From an uncultured Porphyromonadaceae bacterium (GTDB lineage Bacteria; Bacteroidota; Bacteroidia; Bacteroidales; Muribaculaceae): 5,223 bases of DNA. The notes under the pieces were generated by a model. That model had not been told where the DNA came from. It saw only the letters and a list, made by a program, of their open reading frames with translations, and made no database searches. Every line of letters begins with the position of its first letter. The first letter of the stretch is position 1. Shown in pieces: positions 5,086 to 5,223 of this stretch. Position numbers and translations under genes: made by a program. Location of the stretch: NCBI GenBank assembly GCA_946183895.1, contig CAMHDX010000096.1, positions 1 through 5,223 on the forward strand. Direction: 5' to 3'.

Positions 5086-5223
5086 TTACTTATATCTAAA
5101 GATGTAACCTTCCGGGGCCTTCAATCCTCGTTGTCCCATCTCTTTTGAAATCTGCTCATGTATTTGCCGCGCGACACCTGCCTCAATGTATGCCTTATCA
5201 CTTTGCGACGAAAGCTTTACAGC
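5086..5223 (-). CDS. C-terminal 45 residues of an unidentified protein (5' part beyond the window)
   Basis: The frame is open from the right edge to a TAA at 5088-5086. It begins AVKLSSQSDKAYIEAG, continues through a predicted amphipathic helix with alternating Glu/Gln/Lys, and ends KAPEGYIFRYK. The fragment is soluble-looking, with no membrane segment and no recognised motif, so I do not assign a family. It lies 33 bases upstream of the first WXG100-like gene on the same strand, so it probably belongs to the same transcript. It is real coding sequence judging by reading-frame position and codon pattern, but the evidence is limited by its short length. Confidence 0.65.
   Translation of the reverse strand, partial: AVKLSSQSDKAYIEAGVARQIHEQISKEMGQRGLKAPEGYIFRYK

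Larger units (their letters stand above)
1..5223 (-). other. Minus-strand operon, cut at both ends: WXG100-like / large partner / VWA-FHA / PP2C
   Basis: Seven consecutive reading frames, all on the minus strand, fill almost the whole window. The longest gap between genes is 33 bases. The last four genes are joined by two 4-base ATGA overlaps and one exact TAA-ATG junction. No gap is large enough to hold an obvious terminator hairpin or an independent promoter, and I see no Bacteroidota-type -7/-33 promoter in the gaps. The promoter is therefore expected beyond position 5223 and the terminator beyond position 1. No good plus-strand gene competes. Co-transcription is inferred from spacing and overlap. 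Confidence 0.88.

Noticed and set aside
5053..5100. Possible internal promoter before the first WXG100-like gene.
   Set aside because: The stretch is AT-rich, but I find no TAnnTTTG box with a correctly spaced -33 element, and the gap is very short.
1..5223. CRISPR array, insertion sequence, tRNA or integration site.
   Set aside because: No regularly spaced direct repeats, terminal inverted repeats, transposase or tRNA-like sequence were seen; the window is almost entirely coding on one strand.
1..5223. Type VI secretion locus, suggested by the FHA plus PP2C pair.
   Set aside because: No sheath, tube, baseplate, VgrG or TssJLM-like gene is present, and the WXG100-like proteins are not type VI components.

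Overview
The window is one compact, unidirectional gene cluster on the minus strand, read from right to left. It is cut at both ends: the last 45 codons of an unidentified gene lie at the right edge, and a phosphatase gene runs off the left edge. The organism is probably a member of the Bacteroidota, perhaps a Bacteroidales/Prevotella-like gut or oral species. The grounds are AT-rich gene leaders without convincing Shine-Dalgarno sequences before any start and the general look of the proteins. This taxonomic call is inference only, because the window holds no marker gene.

The order in the direction of transcription is as follows. First comes the tail of an unknown protein (5223-5086). Two small WXG100/ESAT-6-like helical-hairpin proteins of 95 and 87 residues follow (5052-4765 and 4749-4486). 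Next is a 611-residue multidomain protein (4464-2629) with an N-terminal helical/coiled-coil region, a low-complexity linker, a hydrophobic segment, a second helical region and a glycine-rich C-terminal region; it has the architecture of an Esx/LXG-type secreted or polymorphic-toxin-like protein. A third, shorter WXG100-like protein of 70 residues follows (2632-2420). Then comes a 531-residue membrane protein (2423-828) with a signal peptide, an extracytoplasmic von Willebrand factor A (VWA)-like domain, one transmembrane helix, a charged coiled coil and a cytoplasmic FHA domain. Last is a PP2C-family Ser/Thr protein phosphatase (827-1, partial). Gaps between genes are 33, 15 and 21 bases, then two 4-base ATGA overlaps, then a TAA directly abutting an ATG, so the set is almost certainly one operon.

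The most interesting point is the combination. The three small proteins share a turn motif, W-x-D-[P/A]-x-[S/G]-x-x-F, with the same tryptophan-to-aromatic spacing as the W-x-G turn of ESAT-6, but aspartate replaces the glycine in all three. They flank a large candidate effector or structural partner and are coupled to a phosphothreonine-reading FHA membrane protein and a phosphatase that could reset it. I infer an Esx-like (type VII-like) or otherwise WXG-based export or contact system under Ser/Thr phosphorylation control, with a membrane-spanning VWA-FHA protein linking the envelope to the cytoplasm. No FtsK/EssC-type ATPase and no Ser/Thr kinase lies inside the window; both would be expected nearby if the idea is right.
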